Assembly (NCBI RefSeq): GCF_033880585.1
Contig: NZ_CP137624.1
Span: 62,001-126,000, forward strand
From: Lysinibacillus louembei
Lineage (GTDB): Bacteria; Bacillota; Bacilli; Bacillales_A; Planococcaceae
DNA: 64,000 nucleotides
Direction of reading: 5' to 3'
The notes beneath the pieces were generated by a model. That model was given only the letters and a program-made list of their open reading frames with translations, had not been told where the DNA came from and made no database searches. Shown here one piece after another: positions 35,861 through 45,487 of this stretch. Every line of letters begins with the position of its first letter. Within the stretch, counting starts at the first letter, position 1. The position numbers and the translations under genes were made by a program.

Positions 35861-37404
35861 TATTCATCCCGTCCTTCTACTTCAAATTTAATCATTAAAT
35901 TACGTTTAAATAGGCGCTCAAGATGCTTTTTTTGTCTGTTTGCTTGATATTCCTCCGCAACAGCATTTCGCTCTGTTGTGACAATCGCTACAATTTCCTC
36001 TCCCATTCTTTCCAATGTTATTTTGCGCACGATATTTCTTTTTGAAATGTTTAATCCGTAAATGAATTTCAGCAATGCGCCAAAATCTCGTAAAGCCTTT
36101 TGCTCTTCCTTGGAAAACCATGCTGTAAATGGCTGTATAAAGCGTTCAAAATACTCCTTATTTTTATAGGAGGCTAAAAGCGCTATTTTAATACGTTCGA
36201 TTTGTGTAATTCCTGGAATCGATTGATTTGAAATTAAGTAAAACGTATGCTGACTTGCTGAATCTAGCTCAATATACTCCCCAATCGCATAAAGCTTCGC
36301 TGCTCGTGTAATAAGCTCTAAATGCTCCTCATTGGAATGAAATAATTCTAAAAGACAGGCTTCTCGATATAATTGTTCTGCTAAGCTGCTGAGTGTTAAG
36401 GCCTCCTCTTCAGAGCGCCCATATTCAAAGGCGATACGTCGTGCGTTAATATTAAATACATTATATTTATCAAATGCAGTTGAATTGCTTCCCGCAATTC
36501 GATTAATAATTAAGCCTTCACGTAGTCCTTTTTTACTTAGCTGAAAATGCTTTGAGCTCACTACATCCATTAATGCCGCAAATGCTTCAAGCGCTAAGAC
36601 AATAATATCTGCACGGTCCGCTGATAAACCGTTTAATTGTTTCAACTGTTCAAAGCTCATGCCGCCAAGCTCTAGCTTTAATGTGTCAATATTCTGTTTA
36701 GTTAGCTCGTAATGGTGTACGTCTGAGATTGGATAGCCAATTTGTTGCTGATGCACTTGCCCAATATTACGTGCACTTCCCCCAATACCAATAACAGGTA
36801 GATTCGTATCGACTATCCATGGTAGCGACATAAATTGCTCACGCAGAAAGCTGCGTAATTTATGTTTTTCGTCTTCTGTAATCGTTGTATTATTGACATA
36901 GTTTTGCTTAAGAGATACCGTTCCAAATGGAAAACTATGCGTTTTTAGTAGCTTTTTATTTTTAAACAACGTAATTTCTGTTGAACCGCCACCGATATCA
37001 ATTGTAATAGCTGATGGCGTAACCATTGAATTTACTACAGCTACAAAGCCAAAGTATGCTTCCTCTTCCTCTGTTAAAATATCAAGGGTCATCCCAAGCT
37101 CTCGCTGCATACGTTCAACAATTTCAGCATTATTTGTTGCTTGGCGAACAGCTGCTGTTGCAGCAATTTTAATATCTGTCACCTCATAGTCCTCTAATAT
37201 TTGCTTAAATGACGCTAATAAATCTTGCAATAGTTGAATGCCCTCTTCAGACATCTCACCGTTTGGTAAAAGATATGTACGTAGACGCGCCACTTTTTTC
37301 ATATTTCCAAACTCTCGCAAGCCTTCATTTTTGCTGTAGCGATACATAACGAGACGGACAGTATTTGAGCCGATATCAATAATCGCTGTTTTCATATCTT
37401 TCAT
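35860..37404 (-). CDS. ppx: Exopolyphosphatase, Ppx/GppA family
   Basis: 514 residues, actin-like ASKHA fold: phosphate-1 loop AIIDIGSNTVRLVMY, then ITIDIGGGSTEITLF and the VIGIGGSARN segment, followed by an HD-like helical C-terminus. It removes phosphate from polyphosphate or converts pppGpp to ppGpp. The first ATG follows AAAGGAGC at good spacing. It leads the ppx-ppk operon. Confidence 0.93.
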   Translation of the reverse strand: MKDMKTAIIDIGSNTVRLVMYRYSKNEGLREFGNMKKVARLRTYLLPNGEMSEEGIQLLQDLLASFKQILEDYEVTDIKIAATAAVRQATNNAEIVERMQRELGMTLDILTEEEEAYFGFVAVVNSMVTPSAITIDIGGGSTEITLFKNKKLLKTHSFPFGTVSLKQNYVNNTTITEDEKHKLRSFLREQFMSLPWIVDTNLPVIGIGGSARNIGQVHQQQIGYPISDVHHYELTKQNIDTLKLELGGMSFEQLKQLNGLSADRADIIVLALEAFAALMDVVSSKHFQLSKKGLREGLIINRIAGSNSTAFDKYNVFNINARRIAFEYGRSEEEALTLSSLAEQLYREACLLELFHSNEEHLELITRAAKLYAIGEYIELDSASQHTFYLISNQSIPGITQIERIKIALLASYKNKEYFERFIQPFTAWFSKEEQKALRDFGALLKFIYGLNISKRNIVRKITLERMGEEIVAIVTTERNAVAEEYQANRQKKHLERLFKRNLMIKFEVEGRDE

Positions 37405-37506
37405 ACTTTTTGCTCCTTTTCGTTCTCTTTATTCAGCCTAGCCAACGTATTTACTACTTATCCGTCACTTGCCTTTTACGTCTCGACATCATTACTAATC
37501 CAACTC

Positions 37507-37544
37507 AAAAAGTCGGAATACCTATTCGTAAGCATCCGACTTTT
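37507..37544 (-). terminator. Terminator of cheV
   Basis: Ten pairs (AAAAGTCGGA with TCCGACTTTT) and five T on the minus strand. Confidence 0.85.
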
Positions 37545-37572
37545 CATTTACATATGATTGGATAGGTGCTTA

Positions 37573-38475
37573 CTACAAAATAAATTGATCTACGCGTAAA
37601 ATAAGCTCTGCGATTTCTGGTTTTGAAATTTGATCCTCCGCACCAACTTGATCTCCTTTATGTCGCAAATCATCTGTAATTAAGCTTGAGAATATGATAA
37701 CAGGTAATATTTTCAAATCAGGATTTGTTTTAATTCGCTTCGTTAAATGGTGACCATCCATCTGTGGCATTTCAATATCTGTAATAACAAGCTGAACATG
37801 CTCTTCGATATTTCCACCAGCTTTCGCTAATGCTTCTAAATAATTTAAAGCATCTTGACCATTTTCAAAGAAGTCAATATTATCATAGCCTGCTTCATGC
37901 ATCGTATCATGTAACAGCTTGCGCAATAATGGCGAGTCTTCGGCAATGATAATTTTTTTCTCAGAGCGCTCACGCTTCCCTAATTTTTTGACAGATTCTA
38001 CACTAATTCCTGAATCTGGGTTAATATCAACCATAATTTTTTCGAAGTCAAGCAAAAGTATCATTTCTTCGTTATGTTTAATAACACCGATAACCTGTGA
38101 TACACCACCTTGATACATATCAGAAGGCTTTTCAATTTGATTCCATGAAATACGGTGAATTTGTGTAACATTGTCCACATGGAATACAACACGCTGCTTA
38201 TTAAATTCTGCAACGATATACTTTTGCTGTGGACCATGCTGTAAATGATTAAGTCCTAATACTTTCAACATATCAACAACGGGCAAAACCTCTCCACGTA
38301 GCTGAATGATTCCTTCTACATGTGGATGCACATGTGGGATAAATGTCACAGGAATTGGCTGAATAATTTCTTTGACTTTAATTACGTTAATACCAAATTT
38401 ATTATTAGCTACTTCAAATTCTACGATCTCTAATTCATTAGTACCACTTTCTAATAAAATACCTTTATGATCCAA
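37573..38475 (-). CDS. cheV: Chemotaxis coupling protein CheV
   Basis: 300 residues: a CheW-like domain (about 10-160; FGINVIKVKEII, QLRGEVLPVVDM) and a receiver domain (about 175-300) with the phospho-acceptor in VITDIEMPQMDG. CheV links receptors to CheA and adapts when phosphorylated. The start is TTG behind GAGGGG. No other chemotaxis gene is near, so it is probably transcribed alone, as in Bacillus. Confidence 0.93.
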   Translation of the reverse strand: MDHKGILLESGTNELEIVEFEVANNKFGINVIKVKEIIQPIPVTFIPHVHPHVEGIIQLRGEVLPVVDMLKVLGLNHLQHGPQQKYIVAEFNKQRVVFHVDNVTQIHRISWNQIEKPSDMYQGGVSQVIGVIKHNEEMILLLDFEKIMVDINPDSGISVESVKKLGKRERSEKKIIIAEDSPLLRKLLHDTMHEAGYDNIDFFENGQDALNYLEALAKAGGNIEEHVQLVITDIEMPQMDGHHLTKRIKTNPDLKILPVIIFSSLITDDLRHKGDQVGAEDQISKPEIAELILRVDQFIL

Positions 38476-38598
38476 GGTTACTCGCCCCTCTCTTAAAGCC
38501 CCATTTTTTATATACCAATTGTATCACAGCGCAACTATTTGGCATATCACCGTTTTAAAATTTTTACAATTGTCATACTTCTATCTACTAGATAAAAT

Positions 38599-38656
38599 AA
38601 AGCCCGAACACTCGTAGCGAAATTTTATAAAAATCCGCTACAGGTGTTCGAGCTTT
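38599..38656 (-). terminator. Terminator of the four-carbon sugar-acid operon
   Basis: Long hairpin (AAAGC/GCTTT, CGAACAC/GTGTTCG, TAGCG/CGCTA) followed by TTATTTTAT on the minus strand, just after the permease stop. Confidence 0.85.
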
Positions 38657-38680
38657 CAATATTGATAGAAATTTATTTCT

Positions 38681-40066
38681 CTACATAAATACATTAGCTA
38701 CTAATAGGACAATTAGCCCTGTAAACCACATTAACGTCGTTGGCACTGACCATACTAAAATTTGCTCCTTAACATTGGTAATGCCTGACATACGATTTAC
38801 TACCCAGAATAAGCTATCATTAAAGTATGAGAAGACAAGTGCTCCCATCGCAGCTGCTTGTGCAGCTAACGCCATATTGACATCCATTTGCGATAAAATT
38901 GGTGCTGAAATGGATGCAGCCGTAATCATCGCTACTGTACCACTACCTTGAACAAGTCGTACTAATGTCGCTACGAAGAATGGAATTAAAAATGCTGGTA
39001 ACGGCAATTCAGCAATCATGTTTGCAATATAATCACCCGCACCATTTTCACGTAAGACGAAGCCTAATGCGCCACCAGCACCTGTTACAAGAAGAATAAT
39101 CCCTGCTGACTGAATGCCTTCCTCCATGCGCTCAAGTGTTTCACCACGTGGCATTTTTCTTGCCAACCCGTAAATGGCAAACAATAAACCGATTGCTACC
39201 GCAATAATTGGTTTTCCTAAGAAAATTAAAATTCCATAAAAACCTTCCTGTAAATCTAAAGCAACTAAAGTCGTATTTAAGAAAATTAAAATAATTGGCA
39301 CTAAAATTGGCAGTAAAGATAACATTAAAGAAGGTAATGCTTTGTCATTTTCTCGCTTATCCATCGCATCGCTTAAATCTGAATAACCTACTTTTTCTGT
39401 TGGACGAACAAAGCCAGTTTCTGAGTTTTCATCAGGCAATTGATAAATTTTATTGCCTAACCATTTCGCATATAAAATACCGACAATCATTAATGGAATA
39501 CCGAATAATAAACCGAGACCAATCATAATCCCCATGTCAACGCCAAAAATACCTGCTACGCCTAAAGGACCTGGAGTTGGTGGTACAAGGGAATGCGTAA
39601 TAACAAGCCCTGATGCTAATGCGACACCAATTGCTACAACGGATTTACCTGTTTTTTTCGATAATGATTTCACTAATGGATTTAAAATAACAAACGCAGA
39701 ATCAACAAATATCGGAATTGATACAATAAAGCCTGCAATCCCCATTGCCCATTCTTCTTTTCTTTTCCCAACAAAGCGAATTAATGCATAGGCTAAGGTT
39801 TCTGCGGCACCTGATACTTCTAGTATTCTTCCCATCATAACGCCTAACCCAATAATAATACCGACAGAAGCTAATGTACTACCAAAGCCTGCTGAAATTG
39901 TATCGGCTACAGCGGCTGGCGCCATTCCTCCCACAATACCAGCTATTGATGCAGCAATAAGCAATGCTAAAAATGCGTGAACTTTTGTTTTCAAAACTAA
40001 TAAAATTAAAACGATAACTCCTAGTATAAGCCCAGCCATTAATTGCGTACCTGATACTGTATCCAT
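38681..40066 (-). CDS. GntP-family permease for gluconate-like sugar acids
   Basis: 461 residues with about 12 helices. PPTPGPLGVAGIFGVD and the SGTVAMITAASI stretch are typical of the GntP gluconate:H+ family. Together with the kinase, dehydrogenase and DeoR genes it probably imports a four-carbon acid (threonate, erythronate). The ATG follows AAGGGGGAAAAG. A modest hairpin lies between pdxA and this gene, but the same strand and close spacing support one operon. Confidence 0.9.
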   Translation of the reverse strand: MDTVSGTQLMAGLILGVIVLILLVLKTKVHAFLALLIAASIAGIVGGMAPAAVADTISAGFGSTLASVGIIIGLGVMMGRILEVSGAAETLAYALIRFVGKRKEEWAMGIAGFIVSIPIFVDSAFVILNPLVKSLSKKTGKSVVAIGVALASGLVITHSLVPPTPGPLGVAGIFGVDMGIMIGLGLLFGIPLMIVGILYAKWLGNKIYQLPDENSETGFVRPTEKVGYSDLSDAMDKRENDKALPSLMLSLLPILVPIILIFLNTTLVALDLQEGFYGILIFLGKPIIAVAIGLLFAIYGLARKMPRGETLERMEEGIQSAGIILLVTGAGGALGFVLRENGAGDYIANMIAELPLPAFLIPFFVATLVRLVQGSGTVAMITAASISAPILSQMDVNMALAAQAAAMGALVFSYFNDSLFWVVNRMSGITNVKEQILVWSVPTTLMWFTGLIVLLVANVFM

Positions 40067-40114
40067 CTCTTTTCCCCCTTGAATGTAAGTGTTTTCATTT
40101 TAATGGTAAAACGG

Positions 40115-40139
40115 ACTGCCGGGAGAAGTTCCCGACAGT
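40115..40139 (-). terminator. Hairpin between pdxA2 and the permease gene
   Basis: ACTG-CGGGA pairs with TCCCG-CAGT (one G-T wobble). Only a short T run follows on the minus strand, so it may lower rather than stop read-through. Confidence 0.45.
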
Positions 40140-40143
40140 AATT

Positions 40144-41157
40144 TTATAAGCTATTTTTTGTGAAATTCGGTGCATATTGTGCCGCAACTTTAATACATTC
40201 TTCCATGCTAACACTTTCTGCAATGTTTTTCCCTGCGATATCAAATGCTGTCCCGTGGTCAACAGATGTACGTAGGAATGGCAAGCCATTTGTAATCGAA
40301 ATGGTACGATGGAAATCCGTCATTTTTGCTGCGATATGTCCTTGGTCATGGTAAAGCGATAATACCGCATCGTATTTGCCATTTAGCGCTTGGAAGAAGA
40401 CAGAGTCTGCTGGTACAGGACCTACTGCATCAATTCCTTCTGCTACAGCTAATTCAATACCTGGTTTAATTTCTTTTACTTCTTCCCAGCCGAATAAGCC
40501 GTTTTCACCACTATGTGGGTTTAAGCCTGCTACCGCAAAATGACGACGTTCTACCCCAAGTCGTTGTAGCGCTTTATCACAACGTACTAAATAATCACGC
40601 ACACGCTCTTTTGTCATCGCATCAATTGCATCCTTCAATGATAAGTGGCGCGTTAAGAAGAAAATGCGCATACCTCTTACTTCAAACATTGTTAATGGGT
40701 CTTCTGAGCCTGCTAAATCTTCCAGCATTTCTGTATGCCCAATATAGGGCACTTTTGCAGCCTTTAAAGATTCTTTATTAATCGGTGTTGTCGCAATTGC
40801 TTGTACGTCACCCGCCATTGCAAGCTCCACTGATTTTTTAATATATTCAAATGCACCTTGCCCACATTGTGCAGACACTTCACCATACTGTAATTCATTG
40901 ATATTGATATTGTTTAAATTAATAACGTCCACTGTACCTAGCTCATATTTACCTTCAGCAGGTGTCGTTACTTCATTAATAGTTAAATTTGCACCTACGA
41001 TTTCAATCGCTTTTTTTAGCACAGCTGCATCACCGATTACTAATGGTTTACATACATCATAAATTTCAGCCTTTGCTAAAGATTTCATCGTAATTTCTGG
41101 TCCAATCCCTGCTGGATCTCCCATCGGAATGCCAATAATTGCTCTTTCTTGTGTCAT
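40144..41157 (-). CDS. pdxA2: PdxA2-type 4-phosphate sugar-acid dehydrogenase
   Basis: 337 residues of the PdxA family ([14 protein letters not shown] at the start; [13 protein letters not shown] with metal-binding His near the end). Genuine PdxA serves vitamin B6, but this copy lies in an operon with a DUF1537 kinase and a GntP permease, the arrangement of PdxA2, which oxidises D-threonate or D-erythronate 4-phosphate with decarboxylation to dihydroxyacetone phosphate. It begins three bases after the kinase stop. Confidence 0.85.
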   Translation of the reverse strand: MTQERAIIGIPMGDPAGIGPEITMKSLAKAEIYDVCKPLVIGDAAVLKKAIEIVGANLTINEVTTPAEGKYELGTVDVINLNNININELQYGEVSAQCGQGAFEYIKKSVELAMAGDVQAIATTPINKESLKAAKVPYIGHTEMLEDLAGSEDPLTMFEVRGMRIFFLTRHLSLKDAIDAMTKERVRDYLVRCDKALQRLGVERRHFAVAGLNPHSGENGLFGWEEVKEIKPGIELAVAEGIDAVGPVPADSVFFQALNGKYDAVLSLYHDQGHIAAKMTDFHRTISITNGLPFLRTSVDHGTAFDIAGKNIAESVSMEECIKVAAQYAPNFTKNSL

Positions 41158-41160
41158 AAT

Positions 41161-42477
41161 TTATTCCTCCTCAATCTTGTTTTGATGTCCATTTGCTGCC
41201 ATCATCATTAAATGGCGAACACTTGTATAAATCGCTTTTTTATCACCAGCCATACCACCCTTTGTCACGAGTGGAATGCCATCAAAGTAACCACCAATAA
41301 ATTCTCCATATGCAACGAGCGGTTGAATTTCATCATGTAGTTTAATTCCTTCTACATGACCTAACGAACAAATAGATGCCGTAACATCGCCACCGCTTGA
41401 GAAGCAGCCCCCAATTTCAAATTCGCTTTGTTCAATAACAAGTCTTGTAATTTTTCCGAGCCCATCTGCAATGCGCTTAGCTAAAAACTCCTGCTTCATA
41501 TTTTGCTGCTCAGCGATTTCTTTTAAATCAAGAGGCTCAGAGCCAGGGATATATGTTGTAATAATCAATATTTCTTGCTGCTTCATTTCCTCTAATACTG
41601 CTTCAACAACTCGTTGTACTTCCTGCTCCCACATGTCTGTGCTTGCTGTTAGCTTAGCTGTTTCAACGTAAATTGGATGCGCATTCGTCTTTTCCATTAA
41701 ATAATGTAGCTGATTGGCACTATTTGCCGTTACGCTACCGACCGTTACAAGTATTTTTTTATTGGATAATGCCTGGCTAAAATATGCTCTTGAAAAAGCT
41801 GCTGTTAGTGGCCCTGGGTCACATGGAATCATTTTCTGTTCCTTCAATGCTGCCATTGCATTGGCAATTACTTCAATATCTTCGTTTGTTACAGCATCTA
41901 CAACGACAATGCGAGTACCTGCCTGTATTTGTTGCTTGAAAGCTCGTGCAACCTCTTGCTCGCCTGCTAGTACAACTTCCAAGCCGATATGTGCAACATG
42001 ATATTCGCTTTGTCCTTGTACAATCGCAGGGACATAGGATTTTGTTAATGGAGCGACAGGGTCCCTTGCTACATCTGTCGATTGTAAAGGTACACCATTC
42101 ACTAATAAATACCCACCTGAAACGACGCGATCTGAATCGGGAAATGATGGTACAACAACGGCTATTGCGGTTTCGCCCAGTTTATTTAATATTGTATCGA
42201 TTTCGATGCCAATATTGCCACGCACTGTACTATCAATTCGTTTACAAACAACTTCCACTCCCCAAGCAGATAAATTATCTAGCACTTTAGCAACTCTCAT
42301 TTGCGCAACATCGCTTTTCGCATAGCGACTATCTGTATCTACACATACCGAGGCTTGTGCAGCAGTTGGGGCTTGATTGTAATGCACCATTGTCGATGTT
42401 TGAAATCCCGATTTTGTCAATCTAACACCTGTTGCATTTGCACCCGTTAAATCATCTGCAATCACACCTATTTTCAT
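41161..42477 (-). CDS. dtnK: Four-carbon acid sugar kinase (DUF1537; DtnK-like)
   Basis: 438 residues. N-terminal IGVIADDLTGANATG (substrate-binding half) and C-terminal GGDVTASIC and KGGMAGDK (nucleotide-binding half) define the DUF1537/NBD_C kinases, which phosphorylate D-threonate, D-erythronate or L-threonate. Absence of an OtnC/OtnI pair and presence of PdxA2 favour D-threonate or D-erythronate; exact substrate is inferred. It overlaps the DeoR gene by four bases. Confidence 0.85.
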   Translation of the reverse strand: MKIGVIADDLTGANATGVRLTKSGFQTSTMVHYNQAPTAAQASVCVDTDSRYAKSDVAQMRVAKVLDNLSAWGVEVVCKRIDSTVRGNIGIEIDTILNKLGETAIAVVVPSFPDSDRVVSGGYLLVNGVPLQSTDVARDPVAPLTKSYVPAIVQGQSEYHVAHIGLEVVLAGEQEVARAFKQQIQAGTRIVVVDAVTNEDIEVIANAMAALKEQKMIPCDPGPLTAAFSRAYFSQALSNKKILVTVGSVTANSANQLHYLMEKTNAHPIYVETAKLTASTDMWEQEVQRVVEAVLEEMKQQEILIITTYIPGSEPLDLKEIAEQQNMKQEFLAKRIADGLGKITRLVIEQSEFEIGGCFSSGGDVTASICSLGHVEGIKLHDEIQPLVAYGEFIGGYFDGIPLVTKGGMAGDKKAIYTSVRHLMMMAANGHQNKIEEE

Positions 42478-43247
42478 AGCTCATCGCCTCCCTCCGCAAT
42501 AATGACACGACATGTTTCTCTTAATTTTTCAATATAGTGTGTAGGCACACCATCATCCGTAATAATGCCATCTATTTGAGATAAATCGCATACTTTAGCA
42601 AGTGATTTTTGATCAAATTTGCTTGAATCTGCTACGAGCAATGTGGTTTCTGCACACTCAATCATCAATTGCTTCATGGAAGCCTTTTCAAATGTTGGCG
42701 CTGTGCTTCCTGCCTCCATGTGCACAGCATGAGAGCCAAGGAAAAATTGATCGACATGAATATTTTTTAATATTTGCTCTGTCAATGGTCCAAAAATTGC
42801 TCCTGTATTATTTTGTAATTCACCACCAGTGACAATCACTTTAATGTCTGAATCCATTAATTCAACAGCAATGCGAATATCATTTGTTAAAACAGTTAAA
42901 TGCCGCTTGTCCTTTAATCGTTTAGCAATTTCTAAATTTGTTGTGCCTGAATCAAGTAAAATCGTCGAATGATCTTTTATATATTGCACAGCGGTTTGGG
43001 CAATTTTCCTTTTTTGATAGCTGTGCTTCGTTTCCTTAATTTGAAACGAAACTTCATTTACAAGCGGCTGATTTAATACCGCCCCACCATGTGTACGGAT
43101 AATTTTTTCTTCCGCCTCTAAAATATTTAAATCTCTGCGAATCGTCATCGCTGAAACATTTAACGTTTCTACTAACTTCTCAATTTCTATTTTTTCATTT
43201 ATCGTAAGCTGTTCTAAAATAAGCTCTCTTCGATCTTTTGGTTGCAT
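42474..43247 (-). CDS. DeoR-family regulator of the sugar-acid operon
   Basis: 257 residues: N-terminal winged helix (NVSAMTIRRDLNIL, then RTHGGAV) and a DeoR sensor domain (ILLDSGTTNLEIAKRL) that binds a phosphorylated sugar. ATG 43247 follows AAGGAG. As first gene of its own operon it probably represses it and is relieved by the phosphorylated sugar acid. Candidate operators lie just upstream. Confidence 0.9.
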   Translation of the reverse strand: MQPKDRRELILEQLTINEKIEIEKLVETLNVSAMTIRRDLNILEAEEKIIRTHGGAVLNQPLVNEVSFQIKETKHSYQKRKIAQTAVQYIKDHSTILLDSGTTNLEIAKRLKDKRHLTVLTNDIRIAVELMDSDIKVIVTGGELQNNTGAIFGPLTEQILKNIHVDQFFLGSHAVHMEAGSTAPTFEKASMKQLMIECAETTLLVADSSKFDQKSLAKVCDLSQIDGIITDDGVPTHYIEKLRETCRVIIAEGGDEL

Positions 43248-43292
43248 AAAAGCACTCCTTCCGATAATTTCGAACAACTAATAATCATATTA

Positions 43293-43334
43293 TGTTCGTT
43301 TTTAACATGAAAAGCAATCATTTTTTGTTCGTTT
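43293..43334. promoter_or_regulatory. Two TGTTCGTTT repeats upstream of the DeoR gene
   Basis: TGTTCGTTT occurs at 43293-43301 and 43326-43334, 33 bases apart (about three helical turns); the second sits in a nearly palindromic TTTTTGTT/AACAAAAA context. DeoR-family proteins commonly bind such repeats. Candidate operators. Confidence 0.5.
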
Positions 43335-43359
43335 CAAACAAAAAATTCAATTATTAAAG

Positions 43360-43402
43360 AAAAAAGTGTAGGAGAAGTAGATGATTCCTACTTTCCTACA
43401 CT
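43360..43402 (-). terminator. Terminator of the beta-hydroxyacid dehydrogenase gene
   Basis: AGTGTAGGA pairs with TCCTACACT, with a second paired block inside; six T on the minus strand. It keeps this gene apart from the DeoR operon. Confidence 0.85.
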
Positions 43403-43407
43403 GCTCT

Positions 43408-44271
43408 TTAACGCTCGTAATATTTAATTAAGGCTTGTGTGCCTTTTTCTCCATAGCCTTCTGTTAATAAAATATCATACATGCTTTTTGCTAGCTTTAA
43501 ACCTGGCAATTGTAAATTCATTTGCTGCGCCTCATCTAAAGCAATTTTCATATCTTTAATAAAATGCTTAATATAAAACCCTGGCTCTAAATCTTGCTTT
43601 AATATACGCGGCGCTAAATTCGACAACGACCATGAACCTGCTGCGCCCGATGAAATAGATATCAATACATCCTCCATCGTTAGCCCTGCCTTTAAGCCGT
43701 AAATGATAGCCTCACATGTACCAATCATCCCACCTGCAATCGCAATTTGATTACACATTTTTGTATGCTGCCCTGCACCTGCCTGTCCTTGGTACACGAT
43801 ATTCGCTCCAAATAGCTCAAAAATTGGTCGAACGGATGCTACAATTGCCTCATCCCCACCAATCATAATTGATAACGTGCCATTTTGTGCCCCAATATCG
43901 CCACCTGATACTGGCGCATCAATGCTATGTACCCCTTTTTCCAAAGCTAATGTATAAAGCTTTTTTGCTAATGATGGTTCAGAAGTTGTCATATCGACTA
44001 TAGTTGCGCCACTTTTGGCTGTGGATAAGATTCCATTTTCCCCACAATATACTTGTTCCACATCTTGTGGGTAGCCAACCATCGTAAAAATAAGCTCTTT
44101 ATTTCTTGCTGCCTCTGCTGGAGAGTCGGCCCACTTTGCACCAAGCTCTAGTAAAGGTAATGCTTTTACTTTTGTTCTTGAATAAATTGTTACATCATGC
44201 TCCGCCTTTAATAAATGCTTTACAATACTTGCACCCATAACGCCTGTTCCAATAAATGCGATTGTCGTCAT
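43408..44271 (-). CDS. Beta-hydroxyacid dehydrogenase, YkwC/GarR/LtnD type
   Basis: 287 residues: Rossmann motif FIGTGVMGASI, substrate loop DAPVSGGDIGAQNGTL, and KMCNQIAIAG containing the catalytic lysine. Length and text fit YkwC of Bacillus and the 3-hydroxyisobutyrate/tartronate semialdehyde/L-threonate dehydrogenase family. It lies next to the four-carbon acid operon but has its own terminator, so a role in threonate use is possible, not shown. The substrate cannot be told. Confidence 0.85.
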   Translation of the reverse strand: MTTIAFIGTGVMGASIVKHLLKAEHDVTIYSRTKVKALPLLELGAKWADSPAEAARNKELIFTMVGYPQDVEQVYCGENGILSTAKSGATIVDMTTSEPSLAKKLYTLALEKGVHSIDAPVSGGDIGAQNGTLSIMIGGDEAIVASVRPIFELFGANIVYQGQAGAGQHTKMCNQIAIAGGMIGTCEAIIYGLKAGLTMEDVLISISSGAAGSWSLSNLAPRILKQDLEPGFYIKHFIKDMKIALDEAQQMNLQLPGLKLAKSMYDILLTEGYGEKGTQALIKYYER

Positions 44272-44353
44272 CGTCCATTCCTCCTCATTTTGTATAAAAG
44301 TTTTAAGCTACTTTATTGTAAGTAAAAAATAAGAATTATTATAGTAGCTAAAC

Positions 44354-44388
44354 AAAAAAAGAGTAGAAGCTTTAGTTTGCTTCTACTC
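44354..44388 (-). terminator. Terminator after the Spo0E-type gene
   Basis: Ten perfect pairs (GAGTAGAAGC with GCTTCTACTC), eight-base loop, then seven T on the minus strand. Confidence 0.85.
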
Positions 44389-44474
44389 CAAAAGGGGGAA
44401 ATGAGAATGTTGCTGTGTTCATTCATATTATTCCCACGATTTTATGAGCTTAAACATATTTTTTAAATATTTTT

Positions 44475-44654
44475 TTAATTCATAAATTGATCATTTATTT
44501 TATTCTGTTGCTTTTGTTCCTCATATTTGTTCATCAATCGATCTAGTTGTTTACTCAAGCGAATTGTCTTGGCATTTCGCAGTCCGTTTTCGATTCCTGA
44601 ACGAATCATTAATTCTCTCGTACGTTCAAGCTGCTTCAAAATACCATCGTCCAC
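44475..44654 (-). CDS. Spo0E-like aspartyl-phosphate phosphatase
   Basis: 59 residues from a GTG behind GAGGGGGG. Two helices with the family motif SxxLDxL: RLSKQLDRLMNKYEEQ at 32-47. Spo0E proteins remove phosphate from Spo0A and delay sporulation. The N-terminal extension (DDGILKQLERTRELM) is a little longer than usual. It is separated from the next gene by about 35 bases on the same strand. It supports a spore-forming host. Confidence 0.82.
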   Translation of the reverse strand: MDDGILKQLERTRELMIRSGIENGLRNAKTIRLSKQLDRLMNKYEEQKQQNKINDQFMN

Positions 44655-44690
44655 TTTTGTCCCCCCTCGTCATCGATACAAATAATTTAC

Positions 44691-44879
44691 TTATGTTCGA
44701 GCAATATCTAAATAGGTAAATACAATATTTCCACCTTGCTTTGCTTCTCCTCGGAAATGCTTAAAGTCAGGCTCATTTACTAAAATTTGACGAAATGCTA
44801 AAAATTCATCTTTTTCAATTTCTATTGATTGTACCTCTCTATTTCGCAAATCCTCTATCTTTTTTCTATATAATTCCAT
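44691..44879 (-). CDS. Small hypothetical protein upstream of the Spo0E-type gene
   Basis: 62 residues from an ATG with AAGGAG 12 bases upstream (a GTG nine codons earlier also fits the frame). Hydrophilic, two halves: a Lys/Glu-rich helix (LYRKKIEDLRNREV) and a beta-rich end (GGNIVFTYLDIART). No known motif. Spacing to the Spo0E-type gene suggests one transcript. Confidence 0.5.
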   Translation of the reverse strand: MELYRKKIEDLRNREVQSIEIEKDEFLAFRQILVNEPDFKHFRGEAKQGGNIVFTYLDIART

Positions 44880-45159
44880 AAAAAAATCATATCTCCTTCT
44901 AAACACATACTTCTTTATTTAAAATGAATTACCTAAAATTTCATCATTCAAGTTTACTTCATCATTTTATTTTGAATTCAAAATGACTTTTTTGTTATTA
45001 TACAATATTTGTCTTCAAAATACATCACTAATTAAACATTTTAGTAAAATAATCCAAAACCATATCCGTATAATTGATTTATACGCTATTAATATGTTAT
45101 TCTTACAACAGTTATGGTAATGACATTAATTATGAAGTCATTAAAGGAGTTGACTGCCT
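44880..45159. other. AT-rich divergent spacer
   Basis: Contains a short inverted repeat (AATGAC/GTCATT, 45119-45142) directly before the ykvS ribosome site, which could affect translation. No promoter with both boxes in good order was found. Confidence 0.4.
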
Positions 45160-45336
45160 GTGAAAATTGCCGAAGTTGGAAATATTATCGAGTTTAAAGA
45201 TGGCTTACAAGGTGTTGTTGAAAAGGTAAATGAGAATTCGGTTATCGTTGACTTAACCATTATGGAGAATTTCACTGACCTAGAAATAGAAGAAAAAACA
45301 GTCGTTAACCATAAACGTTATAAAATTTTATCTTGA
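45160..45336 (+). CDS. ykvS: DUF2187 protein YkvS
   Basis: 58 residues from GTG behind AAAGGAG. The text KIAEVGNIIEFKDG, VEKVNENSVIVDLTIM and TVVNHKRYKI matches YkvS (DUF2187, KOW-like small beta-barrel). Function unknown; its fold suggests nucleic-acid or protein binding. The short length explains why it is easily missed. A strong terminator lies downstream. Confidence 0.85.
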   Translation: MKIAEVGNIIEFKDGLQGVVEKVNENSVIVDLTIMENFTDLEIEEKTVVNHKRYKILS

Positions 45337-45487
45337 TTTAGCTGCAATAACAATGCATAATTTTTACCACAATTTTAAAAATTGTGCTATTTTAAATGTC
45401 ATAGGATTTGCTATAAGCTAGCTTTTCAAGCATTACTAACACTATAATATGGCATTACTTACAATTATTATACAATATAATTTAGAA

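Noticed and set aside
40144-41157. Vitamin B6 pathway PdxA
   Set aside because: The operon with DUF1537 kinase, DeoR and GntP fits sugar-acid catabolism, and no other B6 gene is near.
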